Assembly: GCA_021199795.1 (NCBI GenBank)
Contig: JAJQHJ010000003.1
Coordinates: 310,001 to 374,000, forward strand
DNA: 64,000 bases
Direction of reading: 5' to 3'
Origin: Oscillospiraceae bacterium
GTDB taxonomy: Bacteria > Bacillota > Clostridia > Oscillospirales > Ruminococcaceae
This document shows positions 28,735 to 38,019 of this stretch, piece by piece (the first letter of the stretch is position 1; the number at the start of each line of letters is the position of its first letter). A program made the translations under genes and the position numbers. The notes beneath the pieces were generated by a model. It did not search any database, was not told the DNA's origin, and saw nothing but the letters and a program-made list of their open reading frames with translations.

Positions 28735-30936
28735 ATGACAAAAGCTATGGAAATACTAAACAGCCTTACACTTGAAGAAAAGGCATCACTCACATCCGGC
28801 AAGGACTGTTGGAGAACAGTAGACATCGATGGAAAACTCGCAAGCATCATGATGAGCGACGGTCCTCATGGTCTGAGAAAAGAGGAAAACGGGGGAGCTG
28901 TTCCTGCAACATGCTTCCCATCCAGTGCAACTATTGCGAACAGCTGGGATGAGGATTTGATTTATAAGATAGGCGAGGCACTGGGCGAAGAATGCCTTGC
29001 AAATGACGTCCAGGTAATCTTGGGACCCGGAGTCAACATCAAAAGATCTCCTCTCTGCGGAAGAAATTTTGAATATTTCTCGGAGGATCCACTACTCGCA
29101 ACCAAGATGGCTTCTGGTCACATAAGAGGAGTTCAGTCAAAGGGTGTGGGTGCATGTATCAAGCATTTCGCCGCAAATAATCAGGAAACCGACAGATTCT
29201 CAGTAAACGCAATTATTGATGAGAGAACTCTTCGTGAGATTTACCTTTCAAGCTTTGAAGAAGCAGTTAAAGAAGCGAAACCTTGGATGATAATGTCTGC
29301 ATACAACAAGCTCAACGGTGACTACTGCTCCGAGAACAAGTATCTCCTCACCGATGTTCTTCGCGACGATTGGGGATATGAGGGAGTTGTCGTTTCCGAC
29401 TGGGGAGCAGCTAATGAGCCTGTCGACGGTGTTAAAGCCGGTCTTGACATCCGAATGCCCGGACCTGTTCCGTCAGCCAATGCAGCAATAGTCGAAGCAG
29501 TCAAATTTGGCGAACTTTCAATGGAAGAGCTCAACAAGAACGTTCTGAGAATTATTGAGCTTGTCGAAAAGGGAATCGCCAGCAAGGTTGCAGATTATGA
29601 AGCTGATATGACCGCTCATAACGAACTCGCCGTGAAAGCTGCAGAAGAAAGTGCAGTTCTTCTTAAGAATAATAACAATGTTCTTCCTCTTGACAAATCT
29701 GATAAAATCGCATTAATAGGTGCATTTGCTGAACAAGTCCGCTATCAGGGTGGCGGCAGCAGCTGTGTAAATGCAACTGAAGTCTCAAATCTTCTTCAGG
29801 CACTTGATGACAAGAATATCACCTATACATATGCTAAAGGCTTTAAGACCGAGGATGACTTGATTGATGATAATCTGGTTTCAGAGGCTGTTACCGCTGC
29901 AGAAAAGTCTGATATAATCGTTATGTGCATGGGTTTGCCATTCAGAATGGAGAGCGAGGGCTTTGACAGATGGACAATGTCTCTGCCTATAAATCAGATT
30001 GAGCTATTCAATAAGCTTTCTGAACTCGGCAAGCCTATGGTAGTTGTTCTCTTCCAGGGCTCACCAGTTGAAATGGAATGGAGCAAAAATGCAGATTCAA
30101 TTCTGGCAATGTACACCGGCGGTCAGGCAGTTGCAAAGGCTTGCGTAAATCTTCTGTTCGGTGGTGCAAATCCTTGTGGCAAGCTTTCCGAGACATGGGG
30201 CTTGAAGCTTGAAAACAACCCTACAGCCCTAAGCTTCCCTGAAAAAGGTACTGCAAGCTATGTCGAGGGCGTATATGTTGGATACAGATATTATGACAAG
30301 AAAAAGCTTGATGTGATGTACCCGTTTGGATATGGTCTCAGCTATACTACTTTTGAGTATAGCGATCTGAAGATCTCTGCAACAGATATTTCAGAATGTG
30401 ACACACTCGAAGTCAGTTTCAAGGTTAAAAATACCGGTGATATCGCTGGAAAAGAAATAGCCGAACTATATGTCGAGCCGACATATCCATCAGTTTCAAG
30501 ACCCGTAAGAGAGCTCAAAGGTTTCAAGAAGATTTCCCTTGAACCGGGAGAAGAGAAAACAGTCACAATGACCCTGGACAAGCGCGGTTTTGCATACTAT
30601 GACGTAGAAACCCACGACTGGCAGGTTGACACTACAGTATACAAGATTCATGTTGGTGCTTCTTCAAGAAATCTGCCGTTAGTAGGTTCTATCAAAGTCA
30701 ATAGTTCACGAACAAATAAGGCATTCTTCACAACCGATTCAAGAGTCTATGAGCTCAACGCAAATCCTGTCTCAAAAGAAACTCTTAACAAACTTCTTAC
30801 TGAGGATTTAAAGCTCGACATATCAGCTCTTTCAATAGACTTGCCGCTTTCCAAATTGGTCGGCTTCAGTGGAGGAAAACTCAGCGTAGATATGCTCGAC
30901 AGATTCGTGTCGGAGCTTAACGAGAGAATCAAGTAG
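28735..30936 (+). CDS. GH3 beta-glucosidase/beta-xylosidase
   Basis: A 733-residue family 3 glycosidase without signal peptide, so it acts on imported oligosaccharides. The first domain (about 1-290) is a TIM barrel with KHFAANNQE (residues 143-151) and nucleophile Asp222 in VVVSDWGA. The second alpha/beta sandwich (about 310-530) has GGGSSCVNA. A C-terminal fibronectin III-like domain starts about 575 (ELYVEPTYPS, RELKGFKKISLEPGE). The order matches BglX/BglB-type glucosidases; glucose versus xylose specificity cannot be read. It has its own promoter and is divergent from GH39. Confidence 0.93.
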   Translation: MTKAMEILNSLTLEEKASLTSGKDCWRTVDIDGKLASIMMSDGPHGLRKEENGGAVPATCFPSSATIANSWDEDLIYKIGEALGEECLANDVQVILGPGVNIKRSPLCGRNFEYFSEDPLLATKMASGHIRGVQSKGVGACIKHFAANNQETDRFSVNAIIDERTLREIYLSSFEEAVKEAKPWMIMSAYNKLNGDYCSENKYLLTDVLRDDWGYEGVVVSDWGAANEPVDGVKAGLDIRMPGPVPSANAAIVEAVKFGELSMEELNKNVLRIIELVEKGIASKVADYEADMTAHNELAVKAAEESAVLLKNNNNVLPLDKSDKIALIGAFAEQVRYQGGGSSCVNATEVSNLLQALDDKNITYTYAKGFKTEDDLIDDNLVSEAVTAAEKSDIIVMCMGLPFRMESEGFDRWTMSLPINQIELFNKLSELGKPMVVVLFQGSPVEMEWSKNADSILAMYTGGQAVAKACVNLLFGGANPCGKLSETWGLKLENNPTALSFPEKGTASYVEGVYVGYRYYDKKKLDVMYPFGYGLSYTTFEYSDLKISATDISECDTLEVSFKVKNTGDIAGKEIAELYVEPTYPSVSRPVRELKGFKKISLEPGEEKTVTMTLDKRGFAYYDVETHDWQVDTTVYKIHVGASSRNLPLVGSIKVNSSRTNKAFFTTDSRVYELNANPVSKETLNKLLTEDLKLDISALSIDLPLSKLVGFSGGKLSVDMLDRFVSELNERIK

Positions 30937-30941
30937 TACAA

Positions 30942-30978
30942 GTGGAGCGATTCCATTAAGGGATCGCTCTCACCATTT
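30942..30978 (+). terminator. Hairpin after the GH3 gene
   Basis: GAGCGATTCC (30945-30954) pairs with GGGATCGCTC (30960-30969) with one G-U pair; the following tract CACCATTTTC is a poor U-run. Confidence 0.5.
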
Positions 30979-31004
30979 TCGAAAAACTGTTTACCCATTT
31001 CGCC

Positions 31005-31033
31005 TTGACAAAATCCCTTGAATCCTGTATCAT
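31005..31033 (+). promoter_or_regulatory. Sigma-A promoter of the DUF1538-PII unit
   Basis: TTGACA at 31005-31010, 17 bases, TATCAT at 31028-31033; leader of about 55 bases before ATG 31094. Confidence 0.75.
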
Positions 31034-31093
31034 TACAGTATTATAAATTGCAATTTCAGAAGGTGATCTTTAAAAATCGAAAGGGCGAGGTGA

Positions 31094-32640
31094 ATGAACC
31101 CTAAAATAAGAGAAAAAACAATGGAGGCGTTTGCTTCCGTCTTACCTATAACAATAATTGTACTTGTTCTGAGCATTGTTCTTGTTCCCGTTGAGCTCGG
31201 AACATTCGTCATGTTCTTAGCTGGTGCAGTCATGCTGATTGTCGGTATGGGCTTCTTCCAGCTTGGTGCCGAAATGGCTATGACACCTATAGGCGAAGGC
31301 ATAGGCGTCATGATTTCAAAATCCAGTAAGACCGTCATCGCGTTGGTGACGAGCTTCATTATGGGAACCATCATCACACTTGCGGAGCCTGACTTGCAGG
31401 TTCTGGCAAATCAGGTTCCGTCAATACCAAATAGAGTCTTAATTTGGGCAGTCGCCGTCGGAATGGGAGGACTTTTCTCAGTAGCTGTTGTCAGAATCGG
31501 CAAGCGAATAAAGCTCTCAAATATTCTGTTTATTCTCTACGCAATAGTCATATTGCTTTCATTCTTTGTACCATCTGAATTTATAGCGGTATCATTCGAT
31601 GCCGGAGGAGTTACAACAGGTCCTATAACCGTTCCATTCATAATGGCGATGGGTGTTGGTATGGCATCAGTTCGAAGCGATAAAAACGCCTCCGACGATA
31701 GCTTCGGTCTTGTGGCAATTTCAAGCGTAGGACCGATAATTGCAGTTCTTCTTCTCGGAATATTCTATCAGCCGACCGGAGCAGAATATACATCCGCGGA
31801 GCTTTAACAGCCGTCACTACTCAGGATGCCGCAAAAGAATTTCTATTCGCAATTCCAGAATACATACAAGAGGTTCTTGTTTCAATATTGCCGATTTTGG
31901 GCATGTTCGTAATTTTTCAGCTCATCAGCCACCGTTACCGCCAAAGGCAAATCAAGAGGATTCTTGTTGGATTTGTCTATACCTTCATTGGCTTGGTACT
32001 TTTCCTGAAAGGTGTAAATGTAGGCTTTTCTCAGGTTGGTACCGTTCTGGGAAGAGATTTAGCCTCATCAAATATGAAGTGGCTTCTCGTCCCAGTTGGA
32101 ATGCTGATAGGTTACTACATAGTAAAAGCTGAGCCTGCAATCCAGATTCTTAACAAACAGGTTGCAGACGTAACAAACGGTGTTGTCTCTGCAAAACTCA
32201 TGAACACCTGCATGTCAATTGGCGTGTCTGTTTCAGTTGGTCTCTCTATGCTTAGAGTGATTTTGGGCATACCGATTCAGTATATCCTGATCCCTGGATA
32301 TCTGATAGCAATTATTCTTTCAAGATTTGTACCAGATATCTTTGTCGGTATCGCATTTGACTCCGGTGGAGTTGCCAGTGGACCAATGACAAGTACATTT
32401 CTATTACCATTGAGTATCGGAGCCTGCGAAGCACTCGGCGGAAATATAATGACTGATGCATTCGGAGTTGTTGCACTCGTTGCTTTGACGCCGCTTATAG
32501 CGGTTCAGCTTATGGGACTTTCATATAAGCTGAAGCAGCAAAAGGCTGAAAAGGCAGCACTTGTGCTTACTGAGCCTGATATTATAGAAGACTTTGACGA
32601 AATTGTGGAAATAGAGGAGGTAGAAGAGAATGGAGAATGA
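31094..32640 (+). pseudogene. DUF1538 membrane protein with a frameshift near 31795-31805
   Basis: DUF1538 proteins are roughly 500-residue polytopic membrane proteins with two similar halves, probably transporters. The first half is intact in one frame (31094-31807, to the stop after TSAEL). The second half is open one frame back, continuing ALTAVTTQDAAKEFLFAIPEYIQEV from 31801 and running to 32640. Both halves carry the repeat signature (AVSFDAGGVTTGPIT and GIAFDSGGVASGPMT). A one-base deletion near 31795-31805 explains the break; a sequencing error would look the same. If real, only the first half would be made unless ATG 31888 restarts. It overlaps the PII-like gene by 11 bases. Confidence 0.82.
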
Positions 32641-33334
32641 TCGTTTGGCTTTCAGAATGTTATTTGTTATATCAAACCCTAAACTTGCCGACAAAGCAAA
32701 CATGCTATTCAAGCAAAGCGGGATTCCTCTTTACTACCGTTTCCACGGAAAAGGAACAGCTTCGAGTGAGATCAAAGAAATACTGGGACTTGGAAACATT
32801 GATAAAATGATTCTCATAAGCATTCTCCCAAAACCGATGTCAGACAGAATGCTCCAGAAGCTGAATAAAGAGCTTATATTGAACTCACCAAACAGCGGCA
32901 TAGCATTCAGCACCGTTTTGTCAGGGGGAAGTGGAGTACTTCTGAATCGTTTGAAAAAAATCAATTCACAGTATGTCGAAGATGCAGAAAAGCTTATAGG
33001 CAAAGAAAGGAATGTGTACGAAATGCCCGAGCCACGACATGCCCTTATAATGGCGATAGTTAATCAAGGTTACTCAGAAGACGTTATGGATGCAGCACGC
33101 GACGCTGGTGCCACTGGTGGAACCGTTTTGCACGCCAGGGAAGCTGTAAACGAAGATACATATGAATTCTGGGGAGTCCCTGTCCAGCCGGAACGAGAAA
33201 TTATCATGATAATTTCATCACAGGAGGACAAGCTTCCTATCATGAAGGCAATCGGTGAAAGTTGCGGATTAAATTCTCCGGCAAAGGGACTAATCGTATC
33301 AATGCCTGTAGATAATGTAGCCGGAATAGCCTGA
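32630..33334 (+). CDS. Double-domain PII-like signalling protein
   Basis: A 234-residue soluble protein with two ferredoxin-like GlnB/PII-type halves. The second half (about 135-234) has the PII pattern best: HALIMAIVNQGYSEDVMDAARDAGATGGTVLHAR, EREIIMIIS, KAIGESCGLNSPAKGLI. The first half (about 5-120) is a degenerate copy. PII proteins sense nucleotides and metabolites and often bind a transporter next door. The start codon lies inside the end of the DUF1538 membrane gene (11-base overlap), so the two are translationally coupled and probable partners (inference). It ends before the terminator at 33344. Confidence 0.82.
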   Translation: MENDRLAFRMLFVISNPKLADKANMLFKQSGIPLYYRFHGKGTASSEIKEILGLGNIDKMILISILPKPMSDRMLQKLNKELILNSPNSGIAFSTVLSGGSGVLLNRLKKINSQYVEDAEKLIGKERNVYEMPEPRHALIMAIVNQGYSEDVMDAARDAGATGGTVLHAREAVNEDTYEFWGVPVQPEREIIMIISSQEDKLPIMKAIGESCGLNSPAKGLIVSMPVDNVAGIA

Positions 33335-33343
33335 GATATATTT

Positions 33344-33369
33344 GCGAGGCGACTCTGCCTCGCTTTTTT
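33344..33369 (+). terminator. Rho-independent terminator after the PII-like gene
   Basis: GCGAGGC (33344-33350) pairs with GCCTCGC (33357-33363), followed by TTTTTT. Confidence 0.92.
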
Positions 33370-33381
33370 GTGCCATAAATC

Positions 33382-33411
33382 TTGACAAGACCCACCAGTA
33401 TGCGCTATAAT
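33382..33411 (+). promoter_or_regulatory. Sigma-A promoter of the HD-mnmA-TtcA-like unit
   Basis: TTGACA at 33382-33387, 18 bases, TATAAT at 33406-33411. Confidence 0.82.
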
Positions 33412-33471
33412 ATCAAAAGTCTATTTTTTTGATAGGTTTTTCGTTTTGTAAATTTGTAAAGGAGAATAGCT

Positions 33472-34050
33472 ATGAGCGATAGTCTTAATTACACAAGAGC
33501 TGAAGCCTGGGAGCTTCTGAACGAATTCAATAAAGAGCCATTCCATATCCGCCATGCAGTAACCGTTGAGGGCGTAATGAGATACTTTGCTGAAACTCTC
33601 GGTTATGCAGATGAAGTTGACCTTTGGGGAATTGTCGGACTTCTGCATGACCTCGATTTTGAAATGTACCCTGAAGAGCATTGTATCAAAAGCCAGGAAA
33701 TAATGCATGAGCGCGGCTTGGATGAAAGAATCATTCACGGAACTGCCAGCCATGGCTATGGTCTGACGGTTGATATAAAACCTGAGCATGAAATGGAGAA
33801 AGTGCTCTACGCCACTGACGAGCTCACTGGACTTATTGGTGCAGTTGCAATTATGAGACCGTCAAAAAGTGTTCAGGATCTTGAGCTCAAGTCTGTCAAA
33901 AAGAAATTCAAAACTCTGAATTTTGCTGCAGGTTGCTCAAGAGAAGTCATTCAGAATGGTGCGGATATGCTCGGATGGACACTCGATGAGCTAATAGAGA
34001 AAACAATTCTGGCAATGAGAAGCTGTGAGAGCGAGTATGAAAAATACTGA
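33472..34050 (+). CDS. HD-domain hydrolase
   Basis: A 192-residue soluble HD-superfamily metal-dependent phosphohydrolase of the HDIG type. The metal ligands are seen in PFHIRHAVTVEGVM, the HD pair in GLLHDLDFE, then HGTASHGYG and ATDELTGLI. Members act on nucleotides or tRNA-related phosphates; the substrate here is unknown. ATG 33472 has AAAGGAGAA upstream and a consensus promoter. Its end overlaps the start of mnmA by 14 bases, so translation is coupled, perhaps hinting at a link to tRNA or nucleotide metabolism (inference). Confidence 0.85.
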   Translation: MSDSLNYTRAEAWELLNEFNKEPFHIRHAVTVEGVMRYFAETLGYADEVDLWGIVGLLHDLDFEMYPEEHCIKSQEIMHERGLDERIIHGTASHGYGLTVDIKPEHEMEKVLYATDELTGLIGAVAIMRPSKSVQDLELKSVKKKFKTLNFAAGCSREVIQNGADMLGWTLDELIEKTILAMRSCESEYEKY

Positions 34051-35167
34051 TATAATTTTTCGTAATGTTGAGCCGATGGAGCTTGACAGAAATGGTGTGT
34101 TGATAGCCATGAGTGGCGGAGTTGACAGCTCTGTTGCTGCGTCTCTCATGCGTAAACAAGGCTACAATTGCCTCGGAACAACCATGCGTCTCTATAACAA
34201 TCAGGACAATAGTTCAGGCAGTCTTCACACCTGCTGTACAGAAAAGGATGTTGAAGATGCTGCCGACTGTGCATCAAGGCTTGATATTCCTTTTGAGGTT
34301 GCAAACTTCACTGCTGATTTCAAAGAAAAGATCATAGATAAGTTCATAAGAACCTACGAAGCTGGCGGAACACCGAATCCATGCATAGATTGTAACCGTT
34401 ACATGAAGTTTGGCAAATTGATTGATCTTGCCAAGAGAAGAGGACTCTTCTATATCTGCTCCGGTCACTATGCCAGAATTGAAGAACGTGATGGCAGATT
34501 TCTTCTGAAAAAAGCGGTTGACGAAACCAAAGACCAGAGCTATGTACTCTACTCACTTACTCAGAATCAGCTTGAACACATAAAATTCCCGCTAGGCGAG
34601 CTTGCCAAAGCCGAAGTTAGAGCCTTAGCGGAACGTGAGGGCTTCCTAAATGCCCATAAGCATGACAGCCAGGACATCTGCTTTGTCCCTGATGGCAATT
34701 ATGAAGCCTTTATGGAGAAGTACACCGGTAAAAGCTATTCAGAGGGCGATTTCATTTTTCCCGATGGCAAGGTTGCAGGTAAACATCACGGAGCAGTCGG
34801 TTATACGATTGGGCAAAGAAGAGGTTTGGGCATTTCCTATAGCGAGCCAGTCTACGTCTACGATAAAGACATGAAAAAAAATATCGTCTATGTTGGCACT
34901 GAAAATATGCTCTATAGCACTGGTCTCATAGCGGATGATGTAAATTGGATCGCATTCGATAAGCTTACCGACAAGCTCAGAGTAACAGCTAAAACCAGAT
35001 ACCGTCAGAAAGAGTTTCCGGCAACAGTTGAGCCGCTGGATGACAGCAGATTCAAGCTAGTCTTTGATGAGCCACAAAAAGCAGTCACAGTAGGACAGGC
35101 GGTTGTTTTGTATCAGGGAGATATAGTAGTCGGTGGCGGAACCATAGCAGAGGCAATAAAGAACTAA
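34037..35167 (+). CDS. mnmA: tRNA-specific 2-thiouridylase MnmA
   Basis: Adds sulfur to uridine 34 in the anticodon wobble position of Lys, Glu and Gln tRNAs. The 376 residues contain the PP-loop AMSGGVDSSVAA (about 24-35), the first catalytic cysteine in NPCIDCNRYMKFG (Cys119), the second in SQDICFVPDG (Cys215), and the C-terminal barrel. ATG 34037 overlaps the upstream HD gene. An in-frame GTG lies at 34025 and an ATG at 34079, so the exact start is open. The next gene is another PP-loop thiolase. Confidence 0.95.
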   Translation: MKNTDIIFRNVEPMELDRNGVLIAMSGGVDSSVAASLMRKQGYNCLGTTMRLYNNQDNSSGSLHTCCTEKDVEDAADCASRLDIPFEVANFTADFKEKIIDKFIRTYEAGGTPNPCIDCNRYMKFGKLIDLAKRRGLFYICSGHYARIEERDGRFLLKKAVDETKDQSYVLYSLTQNQLEHIKFPLGELAKAEVRALAEREGFLNAHKHDSQDICFVPDGNYEAFMEKYTGKSYSEGDFIFPDGKVAGKHHGAVGYTIGQRRGLGISYSEPVYVYDKDMKKNIVYVGTENMLYSTGLIADDVNWIAFDKLTDKLRVTAKTRYRQKEFPATVEPLDDSRFKLVFDEPQKAVTVGQAVVLYQGDIVVGGGTIAEAIKN

Positions 35168-35187
35168 GAAATTTCGGAGATGAGATA

Positions 35188-36069
35188 ATGGCTAAAGAGT
35201 TATTGCCATATCAGGAAATAGAACGCAGTATCCAGACCAGGTTTTCAAGTGATATATGGAGCCCATTTATGACTGCTGTTCGTGATTACAAGCTAATAGA
35301 ATCAGGAGATAGGATTGCAGCGTGCATTTCCGGAGGCAAGGATTCAATGCTCATGGCAAAGCTTCTGCAAATTCTACAGCGTCACAGCGAAGTTCCTTTT
35401 GAGCTTGTATTTCTTGTAATGGATCCCGGCTACAATGAGCCTAATCGGAAGAAAATCGAGCAAAATGCAGAACTGCTCAATATCCCGATAACTGTCTTTG
35501 AGACGAATATATTTGCAGTTGCTAATAATACTTATAGAAATCCATGCTATCTGTGTGCCAGAATGAGGAGGGGACACCTCTACAACAAGGCAAAGGAACT
35601 AGGCTGCAACAAAATTGCTCTTGGGCACCACTTCAATGATGTGGTTGAAACAACAGTTATGAGCATGTTCTACAGCTCACAGCTTCAGGCGATGCCTCCG
35701 AAGGTGCACTCTAAGAATTTTGAGGGGATGCAACTTATAAGACCGCTTTATTGTGTCCATGAAGACGATATAATTGCCTGGAAGCAATATAATAACCTCG
35801 AATTCATTCAGTGTGCTTGCCGCTTCACCGAAAACTGCAAAGAGTGCGAAAGCAACTCAAAAAGGCAGGAGGTCAAAAATCTCCTGAAGCGTCTCCAGAA
35901 AGACAATCCCAGAATCTATAAAAGCATCTTCAACAGTATACATAATGTCTGTCTTGATACAATGGTCGGCTATAAGACAAAAGGAAAGCACTATGACTTC
36001 AACGAAATCTATGATAACATGTCTTATGAGCCTGCATTTCTGTGTCAGGATTCTGAATCCGACGATTAA
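35188..36069 (+). CDS. TtcA-like tRNA thiolase (PP-loop ATPase)
   Basis: A 293-residue PP-loop ATPase of the TtcA/TtuA type, which thiolates tRNA bases with an iron-sulfur cluster. The PP-loop is ISGGKDSMLM; the cluster cysteines are in NPCYLCARMRRG; the conserved ALGHHFNDVVET follows. A later CACRFTENCKECESN cluster is typical of the family in Clostridia. Whether the product is 2-thiocytidine 32, as in TtcA, is not certain in Gram-positives. It follows mnmA after 20 bases, so the two form a tRNA-thiolation pair, ended by the hairpin at 36070. Confidence 0.88.
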   Translation: MAKELLPYQEIERSIQTRFSSDIWSPFMTAVRDYKLIESGDRIAACISGGKDSMLMAKLLQILQRHSEVPFELVFLVMDPGYNEPNRKKIEQNAELLNIPITVFETNIFAVANNTYRNPCYLCARMRRGHLYNKAKELGCNKIALGHHFNDVVETTVMSMFYSSQLQAMPPKVHSKNFEGMQLIRPLYCVHEDDIIAWKQYNNLEFIQCACRFTENCKECESNSKRQEVKNLLKRLQKDNPRIYKSIFNSIHNVCLDTMVGYKTKGKHYDFNEIYDNMSYEPAFLCQDSESDD

Positions 36070-36092
36070 CCCCGCCAATTGCGGGGCTTTTT
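36070..36092 (+). terminator. Rho-independent terminator after the TtcA-like gene
   Basis: CCCCGC (36070-36075) pairs with GCGGGG (36081-36086), followed by CTTTTT. Confidence 0.88.
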
Positions 36093-36136
36093 CGTTGCAA
36101 AAAGATTAAGAAAAGTTTACAATCTGCGATTTGAGG

Positions 36137-36165
36137 TTGACGCTTGACAAAATAAAAGGTATAAT
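36137..36165 (+). promoter_or_regulatory. Sigma-A promoter of the beta-helix protein gene
   Basis: TTGACG at 36137-36142, 17 bases, TATAAT at 36160-36165. The nearer TTGACA at 36144 is only 10 bases from the -10 and does not fit. Confidence 0.75.
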
Positions 36166-36213
36166 ACACAGTAAGAAAATACGATTGCAAGCCTACTTCA
36201 AAGGAGTATACAT

Positions 36214-37989
36214 ATGGCAAAGAAAAACGGAACATCAAAATCAATTGCAGGAACTATAGTTATTATTGTAATAATCCTGGTCGTGCTCATTGTTGCAGTA
36301 ATATGGATACTTGACCTTGGCGGAAATGAATCTGTGGATGGAATTCTTAATTCCGACGGCGTATCATCATCCGATGGAGAATCCGACGGCACAGGCACTT
36401 ACAAAGAACTCCTGAATGAAAACGCCCTTGCGGATGCCACTCAGGCAGTTCAGACAACCTCAGAAAGCGGTGATGCAGTAATTACGCTCTCGGGCTCATC
36501 AGTCAGCATTTCAGGAGACGATTCCGGCGTCACTCTCGAAGATAAAGATATCATAATAACCCGTGAGGGAACTTATGAGTTCACGGGAACCCTCGATGAT
36601 GGCAGAATTATTGTAAATGCTGTCAATCAGAATGTTGTGCTTATTCTCAATGGCGTTGATATAACGTGCTCAAATGGCTCCGCAATTTATGTCTACAAAG
36701 CCGGAACCTGCACAATCCTTTTAAATGGAAACACTGAAAACACCATTTCTGACGGCTCGAGCTATGACTTCTCATTATCATTCTGCGATTCAGCTTCAGA
36801 AGAGCCAAATGCAGCAATATTTGCAAAGGATGACCTGATCATCAGAGGTACCGGCTCACTTATTGTCAACGGTAATTATGCCGCCGGAATAATTGGCAAG
36901 GATACTTTGAAGATAATAAATACAAACGTAACAGTTACTGCAGCAGGCAACGGCATCAACGGCAAGGATAGCCTTACAATTCAGAATTCTACCGTAAATG
37001 TAACTGCTGGTAAGGACGCTCTCAGGTCTACAAATGACACTGATTCCACCCTCGGCTACGCCACTTTCACTGACTCCAATATCACAATTGTAGCTGGAAA
37101 CGACGGAGTCCAGGCTGAAACAGGAATAACCGTTTCCAACTGCTCAATAAGCATTATTACAGCAGGAGGAGCATATGAAACAACTTCAGACAGTGCAAAG
37201 GGTCTCAAGTGTGTTCAGGGAACTATCAGTATTGATGGCGGAAGCATTGTAATTGACAGTGCAGATGACTCTGTCCACGCGGCTGGAGATATAATAATCA
37301 GTGACGGAGTACTTAATCTTTCATCTGGTGACGACGCTGTTCATAGCGACAGCTCAGTAACGGTTCAGGGCGGAACCACTGTTATCTCAACATCAAGTGA
37401 GGGATTGGAGGGAGAAATCGTCACTATCTGCGACGGAATTGTCTATATCAATGCCAAGTCCAACGCAATAAACGCTTCAAATGAAGACGATACCGATGGC
37501 AATGTCAGCATCACTGGAGGCTATGTCTATATCAGTTCCAACGATGATACTATTGACTCCAAGGGCGACATCACTATCAGTGGCGGTACTGTCATAGTAA
37601 ACGGCAATTCCGATGGTGGTCTCAAGTATGAGGGCAACTTCGATGTTGATGGCGGTACAATCCTTATGCTTGGATATGCGTCAACCGCCAAGAATCCCAG
37701 TTCCACTTCTCAGAATACCATATCTGTCTCGTTTGCAAGTGCAGTTTCCACCGGCTCATACATCAGGATTTCCTGCGGAAGCGAGGAATATGTCTTCAAG
37801 ACAACAAAGCCTGTTGAGAATATTCTCTTCTCCTCTTCGATGCTAGTGACAGGTGAGACGGTCACTATCAGTTATGGTGGAACATATAAGAACGGGGAAA
37901 GCATAGACAACATCTGCACCGGCGGAACCTATTCCGGAGGAAACGAACTCACTCTCACGGTTTCCGATGGCTTGACAATATACGGATAA
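36214..37989 (+). CDS. Surface carbohydrate-binding beta-helix protein (Cthe_2159 type)
   Basis: A 591-residue membrane-anchored extracellular protein. One helix (about 12-35, IVIIVIILVVLIVAVIWIL) follows a short basic N-terminus, so the bulk lies outside, tethered rather than secreted. Residues about 85-500 form repeated short beta strands (TITDSNITIVAGNDG, DGVLNLSSGDDAVHSD, GDITISGGTVIVNGNSDGG), matching the Cthe_2159 family of cellulose- and pectate-binding beta-helix proteins. No catalytic motif is seen. A role in binding plant polysaccharide is likely. The gene leads directly into trpS with no terminator in between. Confidence 0.85.
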   Translation: MAKKNGTSKSIAGTIVIIVIILVVLIVAVIWILDLGGNESVDGILNSDGVSSSDGESDGTGTYKELLNENALADATQAVQTTSESGDAVITLSGSSVSISGDDSGVTLEDKDIIITREGTYEFTGTLDDGRIIVNAVNQNVVLILNGVDITCSNGSAIYVYKAGTCTILLNGNTENTISDGSSYDFSLSFCDSASEEPNAAIFAKDDLIIRGTGSLIVNGNYAAGIIGKDTLKIINTNVTVTAAGNGINGKDSLTIQNSTVNVTAGKDALRSTNDTDSTLGYATFTDSNITIVAGNDGVQAETGITVSNCSISIITAGGAYETTSDSAKGLKCVQGTISIDGGSIVIDSADDSVHAAGDIIISDGVLNLSSGDDAVHSDSSVTVQGGTTVISTSSEGLEGEIVTICDGIVYINAKSNAINASNEDDTDGNVSITGGYVYISSNDDTIDSKGDITISGGTVIVNGNSDGGLKYEGNFDVDGGTILMLGYASTAKNPSSTSQNTISVSFASAVSTGSYIRISCGSEEYVFKTTKPVENILFSSSMLVTGETVTISYGGTYKNGESIDNICTGGTYSGGNELTLTVSDGLTIYG

Positions 37990-38019
37990 AATCAAATAAC
38001 ATATATGGAGGAAATCAAT

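Noticed and set aside
31795..31805. Programmed -1 frameshift in the DUF1538 gene
   Set aside because: The sequence GAGCTTTAACAG has no proper X XXY YYZ slip heptamer in frame and no obvious stimulatory hairpin.
31740..32132. 130-aa open frame over the DUF1538 gene
   Set aside because: It overlaps the frameshifted DUF1538 reading frames and has no protein character or ribosome binding site.
36144..36149. TTGACA as the -35 of the beta-helix gene promoter
   Set aside because: The spacer to TATAAT is only 10 bases; TTGACG at 36137 gives 17.
37990..38019. T-box leader for trpS
   Set aside because: Only 30 bases separate it from the upstream gene, so no T-box fits.
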